A stretch of 33,543 bases of DNA, taken from positions 1 through 33,543 of the forward strand of contig NZ_JAINZZ010000075.1 in assembly GCF_019890725.1 (NCBI RefSeq). Direction: 5' to 3'. The DNA comes from Actinacidiphila acidipaludis (GTDB lineage Bacteria > Actinomycetota > Actinomycetes > Streptomycetales > Streptomycetaceae). Under the pieces are notes generated by a model that was given only the letters and a program-made list of their open reading frames with translations, was not told the DNA's origin and did not search any database. A program made the translations under genes and the position numbers. Shown here piece by piece: positions 15,147-22,346 of this stretch (positions are counted from its first letter, which is position 1; every line of letters begins with the position of its first letter).

Positions 15147-16382
15147 TCAGACCGCGGGCTGCCCGCCGAGCACCGCGAGCGGGTCGTCCAGCACCGGCTG
15201 CCACGCCAACTCGGCCGCTCCGACGAGGCTGTTGTGGTCCAGCGCGCAGGCCAGCAGCGGGACGCTGCCGCTGCGTCCCCACAGGCTGCGGTCGGCGACC
15301 ACGGCCCGCAGCCGTTCCGGGTCGGCGTCCAGGAGGTGGCGGTGCAGCCCGCCGAGCAGGATCCGGTCGGGGTTGAGCACGTTGACGAGACCGGCGAGAC
15401 CGCGGCCGAGCCGGTCGATGAGCACGTGCGCGGCCGCACGGACGGCCGGGTCGCCGTACTCCTCGCGGAGCAGGTCGCGTCCCTGCTGCAGCAGTGAGAT
15501 CTCCGGGCCGGGCGTGCGCCCGGTGGCCTCGACGAAGGCCAGCGGGTCGGCCTCGACGTCCAGGCAGCCGCGGCTGCCGCAGTGGCAGGGCCGTCCGTCC
15601 GGCTCCACCGTGAGGTGGCCGACCTCCAGCGCGAGGCCCGAACTCCCGGTGTGCAGACGCCCGTCGAGCACCAGCGCACCGCCGACACCGCGGTGCCCGG
15701 AGGCGACCACGAGCAGGTGCTGGGCGCCGCGCCCGGCGCCGTGCCGGTGCTCGGCGAGAGCCGCCACGTTGACGTCGTTGCCCACGAAGGACGGCACCGG
15801 AAGGCCGTCCGGGCCGACGATGCCCGCCCGCGCGATCTCGCCCGCGAACACCTCGCGGACGGGCGCGCCGGCCGGCCACGCCAGGTGCAGCGGGTTGAGC
15901 GCGGTGCCCTCGGGTTCCGCGACGGCGGACGGCACCGCGAGCCCGGCGCCGACGCACACCCGCCCCGAGGCCCGCAGCAGTTCGGCCCCGGCGTCGACGA
16001 CCGCGCCGAGGACGTGCGCCGGATCGGCGGGCACGGTCATGCTGCCCGGCGCGGTGGCCACCAGTTCGCCGCCGAGCCCGACCAGCGCGGCGCGGAAGCC
16101 GTCGGCGTGCACCTGGGCGGCGAGCGCGACGGGACCGCCGGGCGCGACCGCGAGCCGGTGCGAGGGCCGGCCCTGCGCGCCGGAGGGTCCGGTGGGCCGG
16201 GTGTCGACCCGGATCAGGCCGAGCGCCTCCAGTTCCGCGGCGACGGCGCCGGCCGTCGCCCGGGTCACCCCGAGTTCCGCGGTCAGGACCGCCCGGGTCG
16301 CGGCGCGGCCGGTGTGCACCAGCGAGAGCGCGGGGCCGAGCGCGCCCCGGCCCCGCTCAAGCCTTGTCCGAATCTGTGTCAC
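15147..16382 (-). CDS. ROK-family transcriptional repressor (NagC/XylR type)
   Basis: The 411-residue protein has an N-terminal winged HTH (ALSLVHTGRAATRAVLTAELGVTRATAGAVAAELEALGLIRVD, residues ~17-60) followed by a ROK sugar-binding domain. The zinc-binding motif is GHLTVEPDGRPCHCGSRGCLDVEA, and VGNDVNVAALAEHRHGAG supplies the conserved sugar-site segment. The ATP-binding DIGGT motif of active kinases is not kept, so it should bind but not phosphorylate a sugar. It is divergent from a YbjJ-like MFS carrier with only 17 bp between the two start codons, and the 16-bp palindrome just inside the carrier gene is its likely operator. GTG 16382 lies 6 nt after a -10 box, predicting a leaderless mRNA. 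Confidence 0.92.
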   Translation of the reverse strand: MTQIRTRLERGRGALGPALSLVHTGRAATRAVLTAELGVTRATAGAVAAELEALGLIRVDTRPTGPSGAQGRPSHRLAVAPGGPVALAAQVHADGFRAALVGLGGELVATAPGSMTVPADPAHVLGAVVDAGAELLRASGRVCVGAGLAVPSAVAEPEGTALNPLHLAWPAGAPVREVFAGEIARAGIVGPDGLPVPSFVGNDVNVAALAEHRHGAGRGAQHLLVVASGHRGVGGALVLDGRLHTGSSGLALEVGHLTVEPDGRPCHCGSRGCLDVEADPLAFVEATGRTPGPEISLLQQGRDLLREEYGDPAVRAAAHVLIDRLGRGLAGLVNVLNPDRILLGGLHRHLLDADPERLRAVVADRSLWGRSGSVPLLACALDHNSLVGAAELAWQPVLDDPLAVLGGQPAV

Positions 16383-16416
16383 CCCTCTATTCTGACTTTG
16401 TGCCGACGCTAAACAA
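16364..16416. promoter_or_regulatory. Overlapping divergent leaderless promoters of ROK regulator and MFS carrier
   Basis: Rightward: -35 TTGTCC (16364-16369), 18-bp spacer, -10 TATTCT (16388-16393), 6 nt, then the GTG of the carrier at 16400. Leftward: -35 TTGTTT (16416-16411), 16-bp spacer, -10 CAGAAT (16394-16389), 6 nt, then the GTG of the ROK gene at 16382. The two -10 boxes share five base pairs, so the promoters should exclude each other. Confidence 0.55.
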
Positions 16417-17725
16417 AATAGGGACAGCGCTGTCCCGATCCCACCACACTCCGCCCGCCGATCCCGCCCTCCGCCGACTGCGCATCGCCCTGACGGTGTT
16501 CTTCGCCGTCGACGGCTTCCTGTTCGCCGGCTGGGTCGTCCGCATTCCGGCCATCAAGGCCCAGGTCGGGGCGTCCGCCGGGCAACTGGGACTGGCGCTG
16601 CTCGGGGTGTCGGCAGGAGCCGTGGCCACCATGCTGCTCACCGGGCGGCTGTGCCGGGTGTTCGGCAGCGACCGGGTCACCGTGGCCACCGGCGTCATGC
16701 TCTCGTTCAGCATCGCCCTGCCGCCCCGCACCCATTCGGCCCTGGCCCTCGGCCTGGTCCTGCTCTGCTTCGGCATCTCCTACGGCGGCCTGAACGTCGC
16801 GATGAACAGCGTCGCCGTCGACCTCGTGGCGGCGCTGCGCCGCCCGGTGATGTCCAGCTTCCACGCCGCCTACAGCCTGGGCGGCCTGCTCGGCTCGGCC
16901 ACCGGCGGCCTGCTCGCCCCCCATCTCTCCCCCGCCACCCACCTGTTGCTGCTCACGCCGGTCGGGCTGCTGGCCGTCGTCCTGGCCGGCCGGGTCCTGC
17001 TGGCCCAGCCGCTGCGCCGGCCCGGCGCGGAACCGGTGCCGGCCGCGGCCGGCCCCTCGGCGCCGGCCTCCCCGACGGTGCGGAGCAAGGCCGCGGCGAC
17101 GGCGACCGCTCGCGCCGGGAGCCGCCGCGACGCACCCGCCCGAGCGGCGACGACCACCGCGAACGGCAGCCGGACCGGCGTGCTCGTGGCCGTCTTCGGC
17201 CTGATCGCCGCCTGCACCGCCTACGGCGAGGGCGCTCTCGCCGAGTGGGGGCCGCTGCACATCCAGCAGGACCTGCACGCCGGTCCGGGCATCGCGGCGG
17301 CCGGCTACTCGGCGGTGACCCTGGCGATGACGCTGGGGCGGTTGTCCGGCACGGCCCTGCTGGAGCGCCTCGGCCAGACCCGGGCGCTGATCCTGGGGGG
17401 CCTCACCGCCTGCGCGGGCATGCTGGTCGCCGCGCTGACGCCGTATCTCGCGCTGGTCATGGCCGGCTTCGCGCTCACCGGCCTGGGCCTGGCGAACCTC
17501 TTCCCGACCGCGATCGCCCGCGCCGGGGAGCTGACCGGCCCCAGCGGCGTCGCCGCCGCCTCCACCCTCGGCTACGGCGGGATGCTCCTCGGCCCGCCCT
17601 CGATCGGCTTCCTCACCGACGCCTTCGGCCTGCCCACGGCGCTCACCACGGTGGCCGCGCTGGCAGCGGTCGCGGCCGTGATCGCGTACTCGGTGCGCAA
17701 CAGCGGGGTCCGCCAGGCCGGTTGA
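16400..17725 (+). CDS. MFS transporter, YbjJ-like
   Basis: This 441-residue carrier has two six-helix halves joined by an Ala/Thr/Arg-rich cytoplasmic loop (residues ~215-265). Helix 1 reads LTVFFAVDGFLFAGWVVRIPAIKAQVG, the signature of the YbjJ-like MFS subgroup, and helices 4-5 carry SYGGLNVAMNSVAVDLV. Divergent ROK control suggests a sugar or sugar-derived substrate. The start is set at GTG 16400 because it lies 6 nt past a good -10 box. A longer reading from TTG 16364 would overlap the ROK gene. The first codons include CTA, AAA, ATA and ACA, rare in this genome, because the same bases serve as promoter and operator. Confidence 0.88.
   Translation: MPTLNKIGTALSRSHHTPPADPALRRLRIALTVFFAVDGFLFAGWVVRIPAIKAQVGASAGQLGLALLGVSAGAVATMLLTGRLCRVFGSDRVTVATGVMLSFSIALPPRTHSALALGLVLLCFGISYGGLNVAMNSVAVDLVAALRRPVMSSFHAAYSLGGLLGSATGGLLAPHLSPATHLLLLTPVGLLAVVLAGRVLLAQPLRRPGAEPVPAAAGPSAPASPTVRSKAAATATARAGSRRDAPARAATTTANGSRTGVLVAVFGLIAACTAYGEGALAEWGPLHIQQDLHAGPGIAAAGYSAVTLAMTLGRLSGTALLERLGQTRALILGGLTACAGMLVAALTPYLALVMAGFALTGLGLANLFPTAIARAGELTGPSGVAAASTLGYGGMLLGPPSIGFLTDAFGLPTALTTVAALAAVAAVIAYSVRNSGVRQAG
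16421..16436. promoter_or_regulatory. 16-bp perfect palindrome, probable ROK repressor operator inside the MFS gene
   Basis: GGGACAGC-GCTGTCCC is a perfect palindrome. It lies 21 bp inside the MFS coding sequence and 4 bp upstream of the -35 box of the ROK gene. Bound repressor could block elongation into the carrier gene and affect its own promoter. Confidence 0.55.
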
Positions 17726-17736
17726 CCGGTTCGGGC

Positions 17737-17805
17737 GCCGGGGTGTGCGGAGGCAGCGCTGGGGTGTGTGCGGAGGCGGCGCGGGCGCATGCGCAGGCGG
17801 CGCGG
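17737..17805 (+). repeat. Imperfect tandem repeats downstream of the MFS carrier
   Basis: Three degenerate units of about 21-24 bp, built on GGGGTGTGCGGAGGC followed by GGCGCG-like ends, lie in the gap between the carrier and the next gene. No coding function is evident. Further on, a 12-bp inverted repeat TGACG-AA-CGTCA lies at 17825-17836 and may belong to the promoter of the next gene. Confidence 0.45.
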
Positions 17806-17929
17806 GACTGCGGGCGGCACAACTTGACGAACGTCACAGGCGCCCGCCCGGCCCCGCGGCGGCATGCTGGTGGACCACGTCCCGGCCCGCCGTCCGGAGG
17901 CAGGCCGCCGCGCACCCGCAGGAGGAGCG

Positions 17930-18286
17930 ATGCGGACACCGTCCTGGGTCCTGACCGCGACCGGCCCGATCCACCGCGAACGCGTCTCGCGCGTCTACCT
18001 GGGCGTGGTGGCCGCGGCACTGGCGCTGATGCTCCTCGACACCGCGCTGATCTCCCACAGCCACGCCTCCCTGACGGGGGTGCTGCTCCTGCTGCTCACC
18101 CTGCCGTGGACGCCGTTGCTGTTCAGCCTGTTCACCACCGTCAGCGGGACCAACGACTCCTTCACGGCGTACGGGTGGTCCGGCTGGACGATCACGGTGA
18201 TCGCCGCGATCGTCTCCGCGGCGATCAACGCCGCCCTGCTCGGGTACGCGGCGCGGCTGCGCCGGCGGCGGGTCCCGGCACGCTGA
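17930..18286 (+). CDS. Small four-helix-type membrane protein of unknown function
   Basis: The 118-residue protein begins at an ATG preceded by AGGAGG at short spacing. Hydrophobic stretches are VYLGVVAAALALMLLDTALI, SLTGVLLLLLTLPWTPLLFSLF and WTITVIAAIVSAAINAALLGYA, ending in a basic tail LRRRRVPAR that should lie in the cytoplasm. It resembles small membrane proteins common in Streptomyces (possibly those called the SCO4225 family, from memory only). It stands alone between the MFS carrier and the mycothiol-dependent isomerase gene. Role unknown. Confidence 0.78.
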   Translation: MRTPSWVLTATGPIHRERVSRVYLGVVAAALALMLLDTALISHSHASLTGVLLLLLTLPWTPLLFSLFTTVSGTNDSFTAYGWSGWTITVIAAIVSAAINAALLGYAARLRRRRVPAR

Positions 18287-18326
18287 CCCTCCCGCGCGGC
18301 GCCCGTCTCCTGCGACAATCCGCGGC

Positions 18327-19064
18327 ATGAAGACCGACGCGTTCATCGGGACGCTGCGCCGCGAGGGACGACTGCTGGCCGAGGCCGCGGAGCGCTCCGG
18401 CCTCGACGCGCCCGTTCCACCGTGCCCGGACTGGCAGGTCAGGGACCTGCTGCGGCACACCGGAGCGGTGCACCGCTGGGCGGCCGCGTTCGTGGCCGAG
18501 CAGCGGACGGCCGACGTGGAGTGGGACGAGACCGCGCCGGAGGACCCCCTGCTGGTGGCCTGGTACCGGGACCTGCACTCCGACCTCGTCGGCACCCTCG
18601 ACACGGCTCCGCCCGACGTGGCCTGCTGGACGTTCCTGCCCGCGCCCTCGCCGCTCGCCTTCTGGGCCCGGCGCCAGGCGCACGAGACGACCATCCACCG
18701 CGTCGACGCGGAGGCCGCCCTCGGTGGCGTCCTGACGCCCGTGGACGCGGAGTTCGCGGCGGACGGCGTCGACGAACTGCTCAGCGGATTCCACGTCCGA
18801 CGCCGCAGCCGGGTGCGTACCGACCGGCCGCGGACGCTGCGCGTGGTGGCGACGGACAGTCCGGGCGGCGACTGGCTGCTGCACCTGTCGCCGGAGCCTC
18901 CGGTGGTGGAGCGGGGCGTGACGGGCGCGGCGGACTGCACGCTCGGCGGTCCCGCCGACGCGCTCTATCTGGCGCTCTGGAACCGCGGCCCCTACGACGT
19001 GCTGTCGGTGGAGGGTGACGACGAACTGGTGAGCCTCTGGCGCCGGACTTCCGCGGTGATCTGA
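18327..19064 (+). CDS. Maleylpyruvate isomerase family mycothiol-dependent enzyme
   Basis: The 245-residue protein has the MDMPI layout: an N-terminal DinB-like four-helix domain with VPPCPDWQVRDLLRHTGAVHRWAAAFV (residues ~30-56) and a C-terminal MDMPI domain from about residue 165. Metal-binding histidines are likely His 45, plus His 112 and His 116 in RRQAHETTIHRVDAE. Members use mycothiol, the actinobacterial thiol, as cosubstrate, but most are not true maleylpyruvate isomerases and their substrates are unknown. ATG 18327 has GACAAT seven nt upstream and no ribosome site, so it may be leaderless, although no -35 box is visible. Confidence 0.9.
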   Translation: MKTDAFIGTLRREGRLLAEAAERSGLDAPVPPCPDWQVRDLLRHTGAVHRWAAAFVAEQRTADVEWDETAPEDPLLVAWYRDLHSDLVGTLDTAPPDVACWTFLPAPSPLAFWARRQAHETTIHRVDAEAALGGVLTPVDAEFAADGVDELLSGFHVRRRSRVRTDRPRTLRVVATDSPGGDWLLHLSPEPPVVERGVTGAADCTLGGPADALYLALWNRGPYDVLSVEGDDELVSLWRRTSAVI

Positions 19065-19096
19065 TTCGGCGGTGATCTGATTCGGCGGTGATCTGA
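19053..19096 (+). repeat. 16-bp tandem repeat spanning the stop codon of the isomerase gene
   Basis: The unit GCGGTGATCTGATTCG occurs at 19053-19068 and 19069-19084, and its first 12 bases recur at 19085-19096. The first unit holds the last codons and the TGA stop of the gene. The duplicates therefore carry repeated copies of the stop. A small CCGGC-CTTC-GCCGG hairpin follows at 19101-19114 and may be the terminator. Confidence 0.85.
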
Positions 19097-19147
19097 GAAG
19101 CCGGCCTTCGCCGGGGCGCGCGATCGTCGGCTCGCCCGTCGGTGTGG

Positions 19148-19555
19148 TCAGCCCTTGACCAGGTCGCCCTTGGGCAGCATCCGCTCCAGGACGGCCCGGT
19201 GGCTGGGCCGCGCCTGGTCGTAGCGCGCCCGGCCGGCCTCGGTGATGGCCACCCGCACGCCACGCCGGTCCTCACTGCAGATGCCGCGGTCGACCAGCCC
19301 CTCCTTCTCGAGGCGGGCGACCAGCCGGGACAGCGCGCTCTGACTCAGATGCACCCGGTCGGCGAGCTCCTGGACGCGGAACGTGCAGCCGTCCTCGGCG
19401 TCGCCGCCGGCCAGCACGTCGAGGACCTCGAAGTCGCTGGCACCGAGTCCGTAGGGGTGCAGCTCGCGGTCGATCTCGCAGGCAGTACGCGCGTGAACTG
19501 CGAGGATCTCCCGCCATTCCGCGATGAGCGCCCGCTCGTCCCTGTCGCCGGTCAT
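19148..19555 (-). CDS. MarR-family transcriptional regulator
   Basis: The 135-residue regulator shows the MarR winged-helix fold: LGASDFEVLDVLAGG, the recognition region FRVQELADRVHLSQSALSRLVARLEKEGLVDRGICSEDRRGVRVAITEAGR, and a C-terminal dimerisation helix. It is divergent from a DHA2-type drug exporter, which it probably represses until a small toxic ligand binds. The only Cys residues are Cys 23 (TACEID), the one in DGCTFR and the one in ICSEDRR; redox sensing is possible but not shown. ATG 19555 lies 6 nt after TACCCT, so the mRNA may be leaderless; the open frame upstream lies in promoter sequence. Confidence 0.93.
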   Translation of the reverse strand: MTGDRDERALIAEWREILAVHARTACEIDRELHPYGLGASDFEVLDVLAGGDAEDGCTFRVQELADRVHLSQSALSRLVARLEKEGLVDRGICSEDRRGVRVAITEAGRARYDQARPSHRAVLERMLPKGDLVKG

Positions 19556-19561
19556 GTCGCG

Positions 19562-19633
19562 AGGGTAGCAGAAATCGGACCCATATGCACAAGAATTAAA
19601 TGCACTTGCATTGGATGCACTTGCATGTAGTGT
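19562..19633. promoter_or_regulatory. MarR/MFS divergent promoters with two 12-bp operators
   Basis: The palindrome ATGCA-CT-TGCAT occurs at 19600-19611 and 19615-19626, offset by 15 bp, and a further ATGCAC half lies at 19585. The exporter promoter has -35 TTGCAT (19606-19611) and -10 TAGTGT (19628-19633), so both copies lie on it; its -10 is 7 nt before ATG 19641. Leftward, -10 TACCCT (19567-19562) lies 6 nt before the MarR ATG, with a possible -35 TTGTGC at long spacing. Confidence 0.6.
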
Positions 19634-19640
19634 GTGGCGC

Positions 19641-21185
19641 ATGACCTCTCCGTCATCTCCGTCAACCACTACCGTCCCCCGCACCGAAGAGCGCTGGACG
19701 CCCCTGCAATGGGGCACCCTCCTCGTGCTGTGCGCGGCGCTCTTCCTCGACGCCCTCGACGTGTCGATGGTGGGCGTGGCGCTCCCCTCCATCGGCAGCG
19801 AACTGCACCTGTCCACGTCCTCCCTGCAGTGGGTCGTCAGCGGCTACATCCTCGGCTACGGCGGCCTGCTGCTGCTCGGCGGCCGCGCCGCCGACCTGCT
19901 CGGCAGGCGCCGGGTCTTCCTGACGGCCCTCGCCGTCTTCGCGGTGGCCTCCCTGCTGGGCGGTCTCGTCGACTCCGGATCGCTGCTCATCGCCACCCGC
20001 TTCGTCAAGGGCCTGAGCGCCGCGTTCACCGCGCCCGCCGGCCTGTCGATCATCACCACCACCTTCCGTGAGGGCCCGATCCGCAACCGCGCCCTCACCA
20101 TCTACTCGAGCTGCGGCGCGACCGGCTTCTCCATGGGCCTGGTGCTGTCCGGCCTGCTGACCGAGGCCGGCTGGCGGTGGACCATGCTGCTGCCCGCGCC
20201 CGTCGCCCTGATCGCCCTGATCGCCGGCCTGAAGCTGATCCCGAAGACCCCGCGCGAGGACCGCGCGGGACGCGGCTACGACCTGCCGGGCGCCGTCACC
20301 GGCACCGCGTCGATGCTCCTGCTCGTGTTCACCGTGGTCTCCGCCTCCAGCGCGGGCTGGGCCTCGGCCCGCACCCTCGGCTCCTTCGCGGGCGTGGCGG
20401 CGCTGCTCGCCGCGTTCGTCGTCATCGAACAGCGGTCGTCCCACCCGCTGATCCGCCTCGGCGTGCTGCGCTCCTCCGGCCAGGTGCGCGCCAACATCGG
20501 CGGCGCCACCTTCTTCGGCTCCTACGTGGGCTTCCAGTTCCTGGTCACGCAGTACCTGCAGAACGTCCTCGGCTACAGCGCCATGCAGACCGCCCTGGCG
20601 TTCCTGCCGGCCGGCGCGCTCGTCGCGATCCTGTCCACCCGGATGGGCCCGATCGTCGACCGGTTCGGCACCCCGCGGGTGATCGCCGTCGGCTTCACCC
20701 TCCTGGTCGTCGGTTACGCGCTCTTCCTGCGGATCAACCTGCACCCGAGCTACGCGGCGGTCATCCTGCCCTCGATGCTGCTGCTCGGCGGCGCCTTCGC
20801 ACTGGCCTTCCCCTCCCTGAACATCCAGGCCACCAACGGCGTCAAGGACCATGAGCAGGGCATGGTCTCCGGCCTGCTCAACACCTCCTTCCAGGTGGGC
20901 GGCGCGATCTTCCTGGCGATCGTCACCGCGGTCGTCACCGCCGGCACCGGCTCCGGCGGCGCGGGCAGCTCCGGCAGCGGCACAGCCGCCAAGCAGGCGG
21001 TGCTGGACAGTTACCGGCCCGGCCTGTGGGTGGTCGCCGCCATCGGCCTGTTCGGCCTGCTGGTCACGGTGTCCGGCCTGCGCCGCCGCCGGCCCTCCTA
21101 CGGCATCCTGGTCGCCTCGTCCGCGGACGACGAGGCCCGCGCCGCGGAGGCCGGACGGACCGAACAGGTCGCGGCCCGCGACTGA
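19641..21185 (+). CDS. MFS multidrug exporter, DHA2 (EmrB/QacA) type
   Basis: The 514-residue protein has the 14-helix pattern of DHA2 drug/proton antiporters: helix 1 WGTLLVLCAALFLDALDVSMVGVALPSI with the DxxxxxVALP motif, then STSSLQWVVSGYILGYGGLLLLGGRAADLLGRRRVFL (motif A region) and GAALTG-like motif C region SCGATGFSMGLVLSGLLTEAGWRW. A Gly/Ser-rich loop precedes the last helix. It should export hydrophobic compounds using the proton gradient. It is the likely target of the divergent MarR protein. ATG 19641 was chosen over TTG 19611, which lies within the operators. A strong terminator follows. Confidence 0.94.
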   Translation: MTSPSSPSTTTVPRTEERWTPLQWGTLLVLCAALFLDALDVSMVGVALPSIGSELHLSTSSLQWVVSGYILGYGGLLLLGGRAADLLGRRRVFLTALAVFAVASLLGGLVDSGSLLIATRFVKGLSAAFTAPAGLSIITTTFREGPIRNRALTIYSSCGATGFSMGLVLSGLLTEAGWRWTMLLPAPVALIALIAGLKLIPKTPREDRAGRGYDLPGAVTGTASMLLLVFTVVSASSAGWASARTLGSFAGVAALLAAFVVIEQRSSHPLIRLGVLRSSGQVRANIGGATFFGSYVGFQFLVTQYLQNVLGYSAMQTALAFLPAGALVAILSTRMGPIVDRFGTPRVIAVGFTLLVVGYALFLRINLHPSYAAVILPSMLLLGGAFALAFPSLNIQATNGVKDHEQGMVSGLLNTSFQVGGAIFLAIVTAVVTAGTGSGGAGSSGSGTAAKQAVLDSYRPGLWVVAAIGLFGLLVTVSGLRRRRPSYGILVASSADDEARAAEAGRTEQVAARD

Positions 21186-21197
21186 GACCACGTCGAC

Positions 21198-21261
21198 CCC
21201 CGCCTGTCACGGGCGGGTCGAACCGGCCCCGCGCGCGGAGGGAACGCGCGGGGCCGGTTCG
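21198..21261 (+). terminator. Tandem hairpin terminator after the DHA2 exporter
   Basis: A strong hairpin has a 17-bp perfect stem, 21219-21235 paired with 21245-21261, and a 9-nt loop. A smaller hairpin, CCCGCC paired with GGCGGG (about 21199-21217), lies just before it. Confidence 0.8.
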
Positions 21262-21327
21262 CGTCCTGCCCGCCGCCGGTGTCCGCGCGTGCCAGACTGG
21301 ACGGGCCTCGGGGGCGGGGAGGAACGG

Positions 21328-21720
21328 ATGCGCAGGGGCCGGACGGGCGCCGAACGCGACGCCGTCACAGTCGAGATCGCCTACGCCGCACTGGTCGGCG
21401 CCGTGCTCGCCGCGGTGGGATTCCTCGCGGTCGCCGGTCCGGCTCTGGCCGGCGCCGTGCACGGACAGGTCCGCAAGGAGTCGTTCGCCGCAGCGGCGGT
21501 CCTGGCCGCCGCCGTGTTCTGCGGTTGGGTGGCACGGACTCTGCGGAGGTTCGAGCGCCAGAACCGGCTGCCCGCGGCGGACACCGCAGGCGCGGACGGA
21601 CCGCCGCCCCGGGTGCCGCGGCAGCGGGCGGGGCCGCCGGAGGGCGGCCCGGCGGAGAACGCCCCGCGGCCGCCCGGCGATCACCCCAGCCAGCCGGGCC
21701 GGACCAGCCCCGACTCATAG
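21328..21720 (+). CDS. Small two-helix membrane protein, DUF6332-like
   Basis: The 130-residue protein starts at an ATG with GGGGAGG 5 nt upstream. The N-terminus RRGRTGAERDAVTVEIAYAALVGAVLAAVGFLAVAGPALAG matches my memory of the Streptomyces DUF6332 family, followed by a second helix AAAAVLAAAVFCGWVARTLRRFERQ. The remaining C-terminal ~50 residues are Pro/Gly-rich and disordered, longer than the family as I remember it. Its end overlaps the convergent response-regulator gene by 40 bp, so part of this tail may exist only because the stop codon is late. Function unknown. Confidence 0.75.
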   Translation: MRRGRTGAERDAVTVEIAYAALVGAVLAAVGFLAVAGPALAGAVHGQVRKESFAAAAVLAAAVFCGWVARTLRRFERQNRLPAADTAGADGPPPRVPRQRAGPPEGGPAENAPRPPGDHPSQPGRTSPDS

Positions 21721-22346
21721 GCCAGCACGACCAGTTGGGCCCGGTCGCGGGCTCCCAGTTTCACCATGGTCCGGCTGACGTGCGTCTTCGCGGTGAGCGG
21801 GCTCACCACCAGGCGGCGGGCGATCTCCTCGTTGGAAAGGCCGATGCCGACCAGCGCCATCACCTCCCGCTCGCGGTCGGTGAGCTGGTCCAGGCCGGCG
21901 GCCGCCGCGGGCTGCTTGGAGCGGGCGGCGAACTCCGCGATGAGCCGGCGCGTCACCCCCGGCGAGAGCAGGGCGTCGCCGCCGACCACCGCCCTGACCG
22001 CGCGCAGCAGTTCGTCCGGTTCGGTGTCCTTGACCAGGAAGCCGGACGCCCCGGCCCTGATCGCCTCGAAGACGTACTCGTCGAGTTCGAAGGTCGTCAG
22101 GATGACCACCTTCACCTCCGCCAGCGCCGGGTCCGCCGTGATCGAGCGGGTCGCCGCGAGGCCGTCCGTCAACGGCATGCGGATGTCCATCAGCACGGCG
22201 TCCGGGGTCTGTTCGCGCACGAGCCGCAGGGCCTGCTCGCCGTCCGCCGCCTCGCCGACGACCTCGATGTCGCTCTGCGCGTCCAGCAGCGCCCGGAAGC
22301 CGGCTCTGACCAGGATCTGGTCGTCGGCCAGCAGTACGCGGATCAT
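21681..22346 (-). CDS. NarL/LuxR-type response regulator
   Basis: The 221-residue protein has a receiver domain with acidic pair Asp 8-Asp 9, phosphoacceptor Asp 54 in AVLMDIRMP, Thr in ILTTFE and Lys in FLVKDTEPDE. A C-terminal LuxR HTH follows (LTDREREVMALVGIGLSNEEIARRLVVSPLTAKTHVSRTMVKLGARDRAQLVVLAYE). It is the partner of the histidine kinase encoded immediately upstream; the ATG overlaps the kinase stop by 4 bp. A palindrome in the promoter region of the kinase could be its binding site. Target genes are otherwise unknown. Confidence 0.96.
   Translation of the reverse strand: MIRVLLADDQILVRAGFRALLDAQSDIEVVGEAADGEQALRLVREQTPDAVLMDIRMPLTDGLAATRSITADPALAEVKVVILTTFELDEYVFEAIRAGASGFLVKDTEPDELLRAVRAVVGGDALLSPGVTRRLIAEFAARSKQPAAAAGLDQLTDREREVMALVGIGLSNEEIARRLVVSPLTAKTHVSRTMVKLGARDRAQLVVLAYESGLVRPGWLG

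Noticed and set aside
18314..18319. Leaderless promoter of the mycothiol-dependent enzyme
   Set aside because: GACAAT lies 7 nt before the ATG, but no -35 element stands at a fitting distance, so I did not list it as a promoter.
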